Assembly: GCA_025964635.1 (NCBI GenBank)
Contig: JAOPYP010000170.1
Span: forward strand, 1-6,610
Direction: 5' to 3'
From: Actinomycetes bacterium
GTDB lineage: Bacteria > Actinomycetota > Actinomycetes > Streptosporangiales > Streptosporangiaceae
Length of the DNA: 6,610 bases
Shown: in pieces, positions 1 through 5,572 of the stretch
Position numbering within the stretch: the stretch's first letter is position 1
Layout of the letters: each line of letters opens with the position of its first letter
Translations under genes and position numbers: made by a program
Notes under the pieces: model-generated
What the model saw: the letters and a program-made list of their open reading frames with translations, nothing else
What the model was told of the DNA's origin: nothing
Databases searched by the model: none

Positions 1-65
1 TCCGCCGACTGGAGGACATCGTCGATGGCGTCCAGTGCGTGCTGCTGGCTGGGGGGCAGGGTCAT
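1..65 (-). CDS. N-terminus of an unrecognised small protein (partial)
   Basis: An ATG at 65-63 on the minus strand opens a frame that runs off the left edge after 21 full codons. The peptide begins MTLPPSQQHALDAIDDVLQ. A GGAG Shine-Dalgarno motif at 76-73, 7 nt before the ATG, supports the start. An earlier ATG at 70-68 meets TGA after one codon, so it is not the start. The short, polar, helix-prone beginning resembles the N-termini of small DUF3040-type actinobacterial membrane proteins, but 21 residues are too few to assign a family. It lies downstream of the Rieske gene on the same strand, 193 bp away, so it probably has its own promoter. Real gene start: fairly sure. Function: unknown. 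Confidence 0.55.
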   Translation of the reverse strand, partial: MTLPPSQQHALDAIDDVLQSA

Positions 66-258
66 GGCATTTCTCCGGGTCAGGCGCTGGCCCTAGCGCT
101 ACCCGCAGGCGGCGGATTAAACGGCCGCGTGGCCCCCGCCCATAAGGCTCGCTGTCCGAGGGGGCCTGGCGGCCCACAGGCTTCGCCTCCCACGGCCCGC
201 CGCCCCCCACGGGCCCAACCCCACGGGGTCCTGCCACCCGCGGGCCCCGCCGGCGCCG
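66..258. other. Intergenic region between two minus-strand genes
   Basis: No convincing coding frame is visible on either strand. Read leftwards, it holds the 3' flank of the Rieske gene and the leader of the left-edge gene. Candidate hairpins are ACCCC/GGGGT at 218-229 and GCCTG(164-168)/CAGGC(177-181), either of which could be a GC-rich terminator without a T-run. Near the left-edge gene, GCGCT(84-88)/AGCGC(95-99) overlaps the palindrome TAGCGCTA at 94-101 and could be a leader hairpin or operator. None is strong in such GC-rich DNA, and I see no clear -35/-10 pair. Confidence 0.3.
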
Positions 259-1149
259 TCAGCCCGCGTCCGGCAGGCAGACCTGGATGACTCCGTCACG
301 GACCCGGGTGCTGAACACGGGCTGCGGCGCCGTCGCGGGCCCCCGGGCCACGGACCCGTCCGTGATCCGGAACGCGCTGCCGTGCCACGGGCAGGTCAGC
401 CGCCCCTCGTCCAGCTCGCCGTCGAAGAGCGGCCCCGACAGGTGGCTGCAGCGCCCGGCCAGCGCGTGCACGGCCCGGCCGTCCCGGATGACGACCACGG
501 GCACCTCACCCAGCATGGCCTTGACCGGCTGGCCGTCCGTCAGGCCACCCGCGGGCATCAGGTCATGCCAGCCCGGCTCGACGAGGTGGGGAACGGACTC
601 GGCCTGATTGGCCCCGCCCGACAGCCGGAACGAGATGTGCCCGCCGAGCAGGCCACCCGCCGTTACCGCGGCCAGCCCGGCCAGGCGCAGCGCCCGGCTC
701 GCCGCGGGTCTGCGGGTGAGCAGGGAGGCGCCGTAGAAGCCGGCCGCGGTGACGTTGGCGGCGGCGTGCACGACCCCGACCCGCATCTGCTGCTCGTGCT
801 GCTCGGACCAGTCCGCCGTGCCGGCCAGTGCGGCCGCCGCGGCCGCGGCCAGGCCGAACGCCACCAGCCGCCGCCGCTCCGCTTCACCCGCCGCGGAACG
901 CCCGGCCGAACCTCCCGTCGCGTCCAGCACCGCCGCGGACAGCCACGCCCCGACCGGTGCCTGGGCCAGCACTGGATGCAGCGGGTGCCCGAGCCACACG
1001 CCATTGAGGGCGTCCCGGACCGGGCCGGGGCGCAGCCTCCGGGCCACCCGCTGGCTGGGTGCGACTACGCGATCCAGGGCCTCGGCCTGTTCGAGACGGG
1101 AGGGCCGGGCGAGCTTGGCGAGCCGGGCGAGCTGGGAGATGGGACGCAT
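259..1149 (-). CDS. DUF2231 membrane domain-Rieske 2Fe-2S domain fusion protein
   Basis: This 296-residue protein is probably a membrane-anchored electron-transfer component. Residues about 50-180 form a DUF2231-type membrane domain. It starts with the GHPLHPVLAQAPVGAW motif (54-69), is followed by Ala/Gly/Leu-rich helices near 95-110, 127-145 and 155-173, and contains further histidines (H118, H128, H171). Residues about 190-292 form a Rieske domain with ligands C234 and H236 (CSH) and C253 and H256 (CPWH), which is the normal C-x-H/C-x2-H pattern, so a 2Fe-2S cluster should form. The frame stays open far upstream to 2199, but that part is antisense to the next gene. I place the start at the ATG at 1149-1147, which precedes a plausible basic cytoplasmic N-terminus. 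The GGAAAG before it is a weak, slightly distant ribosome site. DUF2231-Rieske fusions occur in actinobacteria, to my knowledge without an established physiological partner. Confidence 0.88.
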   Translation of the reverse strand: MRPISQLARLAKLARPSRLEQAEALDRVVAPSQRVARRLRPGPVRDALNGVWLGHPLHPVLAQAPVGAWLSAAVLDATGGSAGRSAAGEAERRRLVAFGLAAAAAAALAGTADWSEQHEQQMRVGVVHAAANVTAAGFYGASLLTRRPAASRALRLAGLAAVTAGGLLGGHISFRLSGGANQAESVPHLVEPGWHDLMPAGGLTDGQPVKAMLGEVPVVVIRDGRAVHALAGRCSHLSGPLFDGELDEGRLTCPWHGSAFRITDGSVARGPATAPQPVFSTRVRDGVIQVCLPDAG

Positions 1150-1254
1150 GGGGCGGCTGCTTTCCGTGAAACCCGAAACCAAACCGGTATGAAGCCCGCA
1201 GGCGCGGGTAGAGGCAGCCTCCCCCGTGACTGACAAAGGAGTACCCCCAAGACC
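1150..1254. promoter_or_regulatory. Divergent promoter region, Rieske gene / flavoprotein-glycosyltransferase operon
   Basis: This 105-bp gap separates two divergent start codons, so promoters in both directions are expected here. It is more A/T-rich than its surroundings at 1160-1195. It carries a GAAACC direct repeat (1168-1173 and 1175-1180, 7-bp period) and a TATGAA that could be a -10 element at 1188-1193, but no good -35 is placed in front of it. A 5-bp hairpin, CCCGC(1195-1199)/GCGGG(1204-1208), lies in the leader of the rightward operon. Position makes the promoter role likely; the exact elements are guesses. Confidence 0.4.
1235..1241 (+). promoter_or_regulatory. Strong Shine-Dalgarno for the acyl-CoA dehydrogenase-like gene
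   Basis: AAAGGAG is the best ribosome site in the window, but it ends 13 nt before the ATG at 1255, which is longer than usual. A second in-frame ATG at 1291 has GGGGAG at 1277-1282, spaced 8 nt. The start is therefore either 1255 (stronger site, long spacing) or 1291 (weaker site, ideal spacing); the two differ by 12 residues. Confidence 0.55.
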
Positions 1255-2259
1255 ATGACGAGCATCGAGGCTGCGCGGGGAGAGATCGACATGGACAGCC
1301 CGCCCGCGTGGCGGGTCACCGCGGCCGCGTTCGCCGCGGCGGTGGAGTCGGGGCAGCTCGACCTGCCGCTGCCGGGCAGCGGGCGGACCAGCGAACGCTG
1401 GGCCCGGCTGGCCAGCCTGGCCGCCGGGGACCTGTCCCTGGCCCGGCTGGGCGAGGGACACGCCGACGCGGTGGCGATCCTGGCCGAGCTGGGTGGCCCG
1501 GCGCCCGAGCCGGGCAGCCGGTGGGGGGTCTGGGCCGCCCAGCCCCCAGGCGGCGGATTGACCGCGGCCCGCGCGGCCCGCGGCTGGCGGCTCACGGGCC
1601 TCAAGCAGTACTGCTCCGGAGCGCGCTCCTGTACCCGGGCGCTGGTCACCGCGACCGCGCCGGACGGGGTCCGGCTGTTCGCGGTGGACACCAGCGGCGG
1701 CCTGACCCCTGTCCCGGGCAGCTGGCCGGCCACCGGGATGGCGGGCAGCGACACGCTCAACATCGATTTCGATGACGCCGCCGCCGAGCCGGTCGGCCCG
1801 CCTGGCGGCTACACCGGGCGGCCCGGCTTCGCGCACGGCGGCGTGGGCGTGGCGGCCTGCTGGTATGGCGGCGCCCGCGCCGTCGCGGACACCCTGCTCA
1901 GCGCGGCGCGCCGCCGTGACGTGGGCCCGCACGCCCTGGCCCACCTGGGCGCGGTCCACATCGCGCTGACCAGCGCCCGGGTCGCGCTGGACCAGGCCGG
2001 CGACGAGATCGACGCCGACCCTTACGACCTGGCCGGTGCCGGGCCGGTCCGTGCCCTGCGGGTCCGGGCCCAGGTCGAGGCGGCCGCGACCGAGGTGATG
2101 GGCCGGGTCGGCCGGGCGCTCGGCGCCGGGCCGCTGGGCCACGACGAGGCGCATGCCCGCCGGGTCGCCGACCTGACCGTTTACCTGCGCCAGCATCACG
2201 CCGAGCGCGACCTGGCCCAGCTGGGCGCCCTGGTCGCGGAGCGGGGCTCCGGGTGGTGA
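1255..2259 (+). CDS. Acyl-CoA dehydrogenase-like flavoprotein, short form
   Basis: This 334-residue protein (322 if it starts at 1291) resembles FAD-dependent acyl-CoA dehydrogenases. The middle-domain signature is clear: GWRLTGLKQYCSGARSCTRALVTA (110-133, written here as a motif) matches the W-x-L-x-G-x-K-x-Y-x-SGA-type strand that packs on the flavin. It is followed by the expected beta-rich stretch (about 139-180), where GMAGSDTLNIDFDD replaces the family's G-x-R-x-S/T-x-T motif. Residues about 195-330 form the helical C-terminal domain. The protein is about 50 residues shorter than typical members, mostly at the N-terminal helical domain. I cannot place the usual catalytic glutamate (the E of the C-terminal YEG motif); the C-terminus reads YLRQHHAERDLAQLG instead. 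It may therefore act on an unusual substrate, or as an oxidase or hydroxylase-like relative. It heads a four-gene operon with sugar-modifying enzymes. Confidence 0.82.
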   Translation: MTSIEAARGEIDMDSPPAWRVTAAAFAAAVESGQLDLPLPGSGRTSERWARLASLAAGDLSLARLGEGHADAVAILAELGGPAPEPGSRWGVWAAQPPGGGLTAARAARGWRLTGLKQYCSGARSCTRALVTATAPDGVRLFAVDTSGGLTPVPGSWPATGMAGSDTLNIDFDDAAAEPVGPPGGYTGRPGFAHGGVGVAACWYGGARAVADTLLSAARRRDVGPHALAHLGAVHIALTSARVALDQAGDEIDADPYDLAGAGPVRALRVRAQVEAAATEVMGRVGRALGAGPLGHDEAHARRVADLTVYLRQHHAERDLAQLGALVAERGSGW

Positions 2260-2981
2260 ACGCGATCGAGCAGCCCGGCACCGATGAGGCGGACTGGCGG
2301 GCCTGGGCGGGGCTGGGCCGGCTCCCGGCGGCCGACCTCACCGGCTGGGCGCGCGTGCTGGTGCTTGCCGCCCATCCCGACGACGAGGTGCTCGGCGTGG
2401 GCGGGACGATGGCGCTGCTGGCCGCGGGCGGGGCTCATCTCCGGCTGGTTTCGGTGACCGACGGCGAGGCGTCTCATCCCGGCCACCCCGACCGGGCCGC
2501 GCTGGCCGCCCGCCGGGCCGAGGAGACGGCAGGCGCGCTCCGCGTGCTCGGGGCCGGGGCCACCGAGGTGATCCGGCTCGGGTTCCCCGACACCCGGGTG
2601 GCCGCCCGCGAGGACGCCCTGGCCGCCGAGCTGCGGGTTCTCGCCGCGGACTGCGACGCGGTGCTGGCTCCCTGGGACCGGGATGTGCACGCCGACCACG
2701 AGGCCGTGGGCCGGGCGGCCGGGCTGGCCAGCCCGCGCACCTACTGGTACCCCGTATGGACCTGGCACTGGGCCCGCCCGGGTGACCCGCGGGTGCCGTG
2801 GGAGCAGGGCGTGAGCGTTTCGTTGCGGCCCTCGATCGCCGCCCGCAAACGCGCCGCCATCCGCTGCTTCGCCAGCCAGCTGGAAACCCGGGGTTCCGGC
2901 ACCGGCCCCGTGCTGACCCCGGGCACCGTGGCTCATTTCACCCGCGATCACGAGATGCTGCTCCGGGCGGCGAGCCGGTGA
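2256..2981 (+). CDS. PIG-L/LmbE family zinc-dependent N-deacetylase
   Basis: This protein of about 241 residues belongs to the family that removes N-acetyl groups from GlcNAc-containing molecules (MshB of mycothiol synthesis, PIG-L of GPI anchors). Counting from the alternative start at 2253, the first motif AHPDDE is at 40-45, giving zinc ligands H41 and D44 with D43 as the likely general base. The second motif DVHADHEAV (144-152) supplies the third zinc ligand H149. The fold runs from the VLVLAAHPDDE strand to about residue 170, with a C-terminal segment typical of the family (KRAAIRCFASQLE, 199-211). The active site looks intact. I chose the GTG at 2256 because it overlaps the preceding stop as GTGA, exactly as at the next junction. 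The adjacent GTG at 2253, 11 nt from GGAG at 2238-2241, is almost as good. The substrate is unknown; its neighbours suggest an N-acetylated sugar conjugate. Confidence 0.92.
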   Translation: MNAIEQPGTDEADWRAWAGLGRLPAADLTGWARVLVLAAHPDDEVLGVGGTMALLAAGGAHLRLVSVTDGEASHPGHPDRAALAARRAEETAGALRVLGAGATEVIRLGFPDTRVAAREDALAAELRVLAADCDAVLAPWDRDVHADHEAVGRAAGLASPRTYWYPVWTWHWARPGDPRVPWEQGVSVSLRPSIAARKRAAIRCFASQLETRGSGTGPVLTPGTVAHFTRDHEMLLRAASR

Positions 2982-3586
2982 GCCTGGACGCGGGGTACTT
3001 CGACCAGATGTACGCCGCGGCGGCCGACCCGTGGGGGCTGGCCAGCCGGTGGTACGAGGCGCGCAAGTACGCGCTCAGCCTCGCGCTGCTGCCCGAGCCG
3101 CACTACCAGGACGCGTTCGAGCCGGGCTGCTCCGTCGGGGTGCTGACCGGGATGCTGGCCGCCCGCTGCGGGCAGGTGCTGGCCTGGGACGCTTCCGGCG
3201 CCGCGGTCCGCGCGGCGGCGGCGCGGACCGCGGCGCTGCCGAACGTCAGCGTGGACCGCGGTGCGATCCCCGGTGACTGGCCGACCGGCCAGTTCGACCT
3301 CATCGTGTTCTCCGAGGTGCTCTATTACTTCGCCGGCGGCGAGCTGGACAAGGTCCTGGACCGGGGGGTCGAGTCGCTGCGGCCCGGCGGCAGCCTGCTC
3401 GCGGTGCACTGGCGGCACCCGGTGGCCGACTATCCGCGGGGCGGCGGCGACGTGCACCGGGTGCTCGCCGCGCGCCGCGACCTGGCCCGCCGGGTCGGGC
3501 ACACCGAGACGGACTTCACCGCCGAGGTGTACCAGCGGGCCGGCCGCAGGCTCGTCTCGGTCGCCGAGGCCGAGGGCCTGGTCTGA
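2978..3586 (+). CDS. NodS-like class I SAM-dependent methyltransferase
   Basis: This 202-residue protein looks like the NodS family. NodS of rhizobia N-methylates the sugar amine that NodB exposes on Nod factors. The N-terminal region YFDQMYAAAADPWG...SRWYEARKYALSLALLP (7-39) is the characteristic lead-in of this family. SAM-binding motif I is FEPGCSVGVLTG (47-58), with acidic D71 at the end of the second strand. Motif II is QFDLIVFSEVLYYF (105-118), and the later LRPGGSLLAVHW (134-145) is the usual post-motif strand. The GTG start overlaps the deacetylase stop by 4 nt (GTGA), so the two genes are probably translationally coupled. A perfect 16-bp inverted repeat lies inside codons 74-87. N-methylation of a deacetylated sugar is inference from the pairing with a deacetylase; O-methylation is also possible. 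Confidence 0.88.
   Translation: MSLDAGYFDQMYAAAADPWGLASRWYEARKYALSLALLPEPHYQDAFEPGCSVGVLTGMLAARCGQVLAWDASGAAVRAAAARTAALPNVSVDRGAIPGDWPTGQFDLIVFSEVLYYFAGGELDKVLDRGVESLRPGGSLLAVHWRHPVADYPRGGGDVHRVLAARRDLARRVGHTETDFTAEVYQRAGRRLVSVAEAEGLV
3196..3238. repeat. Long perfect inverted repeat inside the methyltransferase gene
   Basis: The left arm GCGCCGCGGTCCGCGC (3198-3213) and right arm GCGCGGACCGCGGCGC (3221-3236) are exact reverse complements across a 7-nt loop, GGCGGCG. One G-T and one C-G pair extend the possible RNA stem to 18 pairs. A second copy of the right-arm core GGACCGCGG lies at 3253-3261 and could compete for the same left arm. It encodes Ala/Arg-rich helix residues. There is no T-run, so it is not a classical terminator. 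It could be an intra-operon attenuator or mRNA-stability element, or a by-product of Ala/Arg codons. Confidence 0.75.
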
Positions 3587-3595
3587 GGTGCAGGT

Positions 3596-4360
3596 GTGAG
3601 CGTGATCGCCGCCGTCGGCGTGGTCATCCCGGCCCACGACGAGGAGGACCTGCTGCCCTCGTGCCTGGCCGCCGTGCGGCTGGCCGCCGTGCCGCTGGCC
3701 GGCCGCCCGGTCCACGTGGTGGTGGTGGCGGACGCGTGCACCGACCAGACCGCGCGGCTGGCCCGGGCCGGGGGAGCGGTGGTGCTGGACATCGGGGCCC
3801 GGAACGTGGGCGCCGCCCGCGCCGCCGGGGTGGCGGAGGTGCTCCGCCAGACCGGGCCGCTCGACCCGGCCTCGGTCTGGCTGGCCACGACGGACGCGGA
3901 CACGCTCGTGCCGCCCTGCTGGCTGACCCGGCAGCTCCGCTACGCCGAGGGCGGCTGGGACGCGGTCGTGGGCACGATCACGGTGACCGACTGGCGGCAG
4001 TACCCAGCCGAGGTGCCGCCGCGCTTCCAGCAGCTCTACGCGACGGGCGGCGCGACCCACCCGCATGTGCACGGCGCCAACCTGGGCTTCAGCGCGGCCG
4101 CGTACCTGGCCGCGGGTGGTTTCGGGCCGGCCCGTACCGCCGAGGACCATGCCCTCGTCAACGCGCTCGCGGCCGCGGGCCGGCGGGTCCTGCGCACCAC
4201 CACGGTGAGCGTGGTCACCTCGGCCCGGCGCCGCGCCCGCGCCCCGCACGGCTTCAGCCACCTGCTGACCACGCTGGCTGCTCCCGTGGAGGGCCTGGGC
4301 CCGGTCACGTCCAGGCCGCGCAGGCCGAGCGCCGGTCACGTCCAGGCCGCGGAGGCCTAG
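3596..4360 (+). CDS. Family 2 glycosyltransferase (GT-A fold)
   Basis: This 254-residue protein has no transmembrane segment and should be a soluble or peripheral inverting glycosyltransferase using a nucleotide sugar. Motifs in order: GVVIPAHDEEDLL (8-20, nucleotide-binding strand), VVVADACTDQT (42-52), the metal-binding D-x-D in TTDADT (98-103, D100 and D102), HGANLGFS (159-166, acceptor-side loop) and AEDHAL (182-187, with E183/D184 as the likely catalytic-base motif). All GT2 landmarks are present. The GTG start follows GAGG at 3585-3588 with 7-nt spacing and lies 9 bp after the methyltransferase stop. The last 17 residues or so are encoded by two out-of-frame copies of a 31-bp tandem repeat and look like a non-conserved tail. 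It closes the four-gene operon and faces the cation transporter gene 20 bp away. Donor and acceptor sugars are unknown. Confidence 0.9.
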   Translation: MSVIAAVGVVIPAHDEEDLLPSCLAAVRLAAVPLAGRPVHVVVVADACTDQTARLARAGGAVVLDIGARNVGAARAAGVAEVLRQTGPLDPASVWLATTDADTLVPPCWLTRQLRYAEGGWDAVVGTITVTDWRQYPAEVPPRFQQLYATGGATHPHVHGANLGFSAAAYLAAGGFGPARTAEDHALVNALAAAGRRVLRTTTVSVVTSARRRARAPHGFSHLLTTLAAPVEGLGPVTSRPRRPSAGHVQAAEA

Positions 4361-4362
4361 CG
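4301..4362 (+). repeat. 31-bp tandem duplication at the glycosyltransferase 3' end
   Basis: Copy 1 is 4301-4331 and copy 2 is 4332-4362, both beginning CCGGTCACGTCCAGGCCGCG and matching at 29 of 31 positions. A degenerate third copy may follow at 4375-4389 (GCCGGTCAGGTCCGG). Because 31 is not a multiple of three, copy 1 is read as PVTSRPRRPS and copy 2 in the next frame, as GHVQAAEA followed by TAG. One of the two mismatches (G to T) creates that TAG stop. Confidence 0.9.
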
Positions 4363-4380
4363 CCCGGGGCTCAGCGCCGG

Positions 4381-5418
4381 TCAGGTCCGGGGCTGCCGGG
4401 AGTCCCGGCGGGCGGCCGACCGCTGGACCGCGGCCTGGCGGACGTCGGTGTCGTCATCCCCGCCGGACGCGGTCTGGGTGGGATCGATGAAGACGTACGG
4501 GGTGACCGGCAGCCGCTCGGACAGCCGGTGGTCGATGTCCTCGGACAGGTCTTCCACCTGGTCCGCGCTGGAGTCGTCGCTCAGCGCGACCCGGGCCGCG
4601 ACGATCAGGCTGTCCGGGCCCACGTGCATGGTCTGCAGCCCGAGCAGCCGGTCCACGCCGGGCGTCTTCTCGATCTCCTCTTTGATCACCTCGAGCACCT
4701 TGGGGTCGGCCGACCGGCCGATGAGCAGTTCGCGGCTGTCCATGCCGAGCCGGAAGGCCACCACGATCAGCAGCACGCCGATCGCGATCGAGGCCCCGCC
4801 GTCCCAGACAGGGGACCCGGTGAGCTGCTGCATAAGCAGGCCGAACGCGGCCAGGGCCAGACCGATGACTGCCGCGGTGTCCTCGAACAGGGCAGCCTTG
4901 ACCGTCGTGTCCCGGCTGGTCTTGACGTGCTCCAGCGTGTGGGTGTGGCTGCGGTGGGCCTCGCCGCGCAGCTGGCCGTAGGCCCGGATGAACGAGGTGC
5001 CCTCGGCGATGGCACACACGCCCAGCACCACATAGGCGATCGTGAAGTCGTTCGCCTTGGTGTGCAGCGACAGGATGCCCTCGAAGATCGAGAAGCCCGC
5101 GCCCGCGATGAAGATCCCGAACGCGGCGAGCAGCGACCAGAAGTACCGCTCCTGCCCGTACCCGAACGGGTGTTCCTCGTCGGCCGGGCGCTGGCCCTGG
5201 CGCACCGAGGTGAACAGGAACACCTGGTTGAGGGTGTCGGCGAACGAGTGAGCCGCCTCGGCCAGCATGGCGCTGGAGCCGGTGAGGATCCCGGCCACCA
5301 GCTTGGCGATCATGACGATGATGTTGGCGAGGCCGGCGATCAGCACCGTGCGGGTGGTGGACTCCCGCGACTCGGCCTGCCGCTGCGCCCGCGGCTGCCC
5401 CGCGCTGCTGGACGTCAT
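4381..5418 (-). CDS. Cation diffusion facilitator transporter, SLC30A9/ZnT9-like
   Basis: This 345-residue inner-membrane protein probably exports divalent metal (Zn or a similar ion) in exchange for protons. Transmembrane segments are visible near 24-46, 49-71, 93-115, 125-145, 175-198 and 207-224, six as in the CDF family, followed by a cytoplasmic domain (about 230-315). TM2 carries SSAMLAEAAHSFADTLNQ with H57 and D61 as likely metal ligands. TM5 carries ALFEDTAAVIGL with E179/D180. The HPFGYGQERYFWSLLA loop (83-98), the FEDTAAV motif and ELLIGRSADP (230-239) resemble the ZnT9 branch rather than YiiP-type exporters, whose sites read D-x3-D and H-x3-D. The ATG at 5418-5416 is chosen because the open frame upstream looks non-coding; AGGCGGG just before it is a weak ribosome site. 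The C-terminus ends with an acidic (GGDDDTD) then basic tail. The gene is convergent with the glycosyltransferase and has no visible functional link to it. Confidence 0.92.
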   Translation of the reverse strand: MTSSSAGQPRAQRQAESRESTTRTVLIAGLANIIVMIAKLVAGILTGSSAMLAEAAHSFADTLNQVFLFTSVRQGQRPADEEHPFGYGQERYFWSLLAAFGIFIAGAGFSIFEGILSLHTKANDFTIAYVVLGVCAIAEGTSFIRAYGQLRGEAHRSHTHTLEHVKTSRDTTVKAALFEDTAAVIGLALAAFGLLMQQLTGSPVWDGGASIAIGVLLIVVAFRLGMDSRELLIGRSADPKVLEVIKEEIEKTPGVDRLLGLQTMHVGPDSLIVAARVALSDDSSADQVEDLSEDIDHRLSERLPVTPYVFIDPTQTASGGDDDTDVRQAAVQRSAARRDSRQPRT

Positions 5419-5437
5419 GGCCCGCCTGCCCGGCCCG

Positions 5438-5452
5438 CGATGTCTGTCATCG
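5438..5452. promoter_or_regulatory. CGATG-N5-CATCG inverted repeat upstream of the transporter gene
   Basis: Two perfect 5-bp arms, CGATG (5438-5442) and CATCG (5448-5452), flank TCTGT. The repeat is 20-34 bp upstream of the transporter start, where an operator for a metal-responsive repressor or a leader hairpin would sit. It does not match the Zur or Fur consensus sequences I know. The arms are short, so chance is possible. Confidence 0.3.
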
Positions 5453-5504
5453 GGACCCAGTTGCCCCTGGCTGGTCCGGCTAAACCGCCAGCACCGCTCA
5501 GCTG

Positions 5505-5531
5505 CGTCCCCGCGGCCGGCCTGCGGGGGCG
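5505..5531 (-). terminator. GC-rich hairpin between gene remnant and transporter
   Basis: CGTCCCCGC (5505-5513) pairs with GCGGGGGCG (5523-5531) across a 9-nt loop, with one G-T wobble in nine pairs. A smaller stem, GGCCG(5556-5560)/CGGCC(5566-5570), lies directly beyond the stop of the minus-strand remnant. There is no T-run, as is common for actinobacterial terminators. The placement fits old termination signals of the decayed gene, or a barrier before the transporter promoter. Confidence 0.3.
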
Positions 5532-5572
5532 GGCGGGTCGCTAGCCGCATTCCCTGGCCGGCCTACGGCCGC

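Noticed and set aside
39..290. 83-residue plus-strand ORF in the left intergenic region
   Set aside because: Pro/Gly/Ala-rich, no ribosome site, overlaps the starts or ends of two better-supported minus-strand genes.
835..860. GC-rich GGCCGC-type repeats in the Rieske gene
   Set aside because: They encode the run of alanines in a membrane helix and need no other explanation.
1150..2199. Upstream extension of the minus-strand Rieske frame, giving a 646-residue ORF
   Set aside because: It is antisense to the flavoprotein gene, has Arg/Gly/Pro-rich low-complexity composition without motifs, and crosses the divergent promoter gap; the Rieske protein starts naturally at 1149.
2948..4339. 463-residue minus-strand ORF opposite the methyltransferase and glycosyltransferase genes
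   Set aside because: No recognisable domain, composition typical of antisense frames in GC-rich DNA, and both opposing genes have clear family motifs.
3661..5544. 627-residue plus-strand ORF spanning the glycosyltransferase and the opposite strand of the transporter
   Set aside because: It is a shifted-frame and antisense shadow running through two well-supported genes in opposite directions.
5419..5550. N-terminal extension of the transporter to an upstream start at 5550
   Set aside because: The extra 44 residues are Arg/Gly-rich and unlike CDF N-termini, and the extension covers a hairpin and the candidate operator; the ATG at 5418 gives a normal family length.
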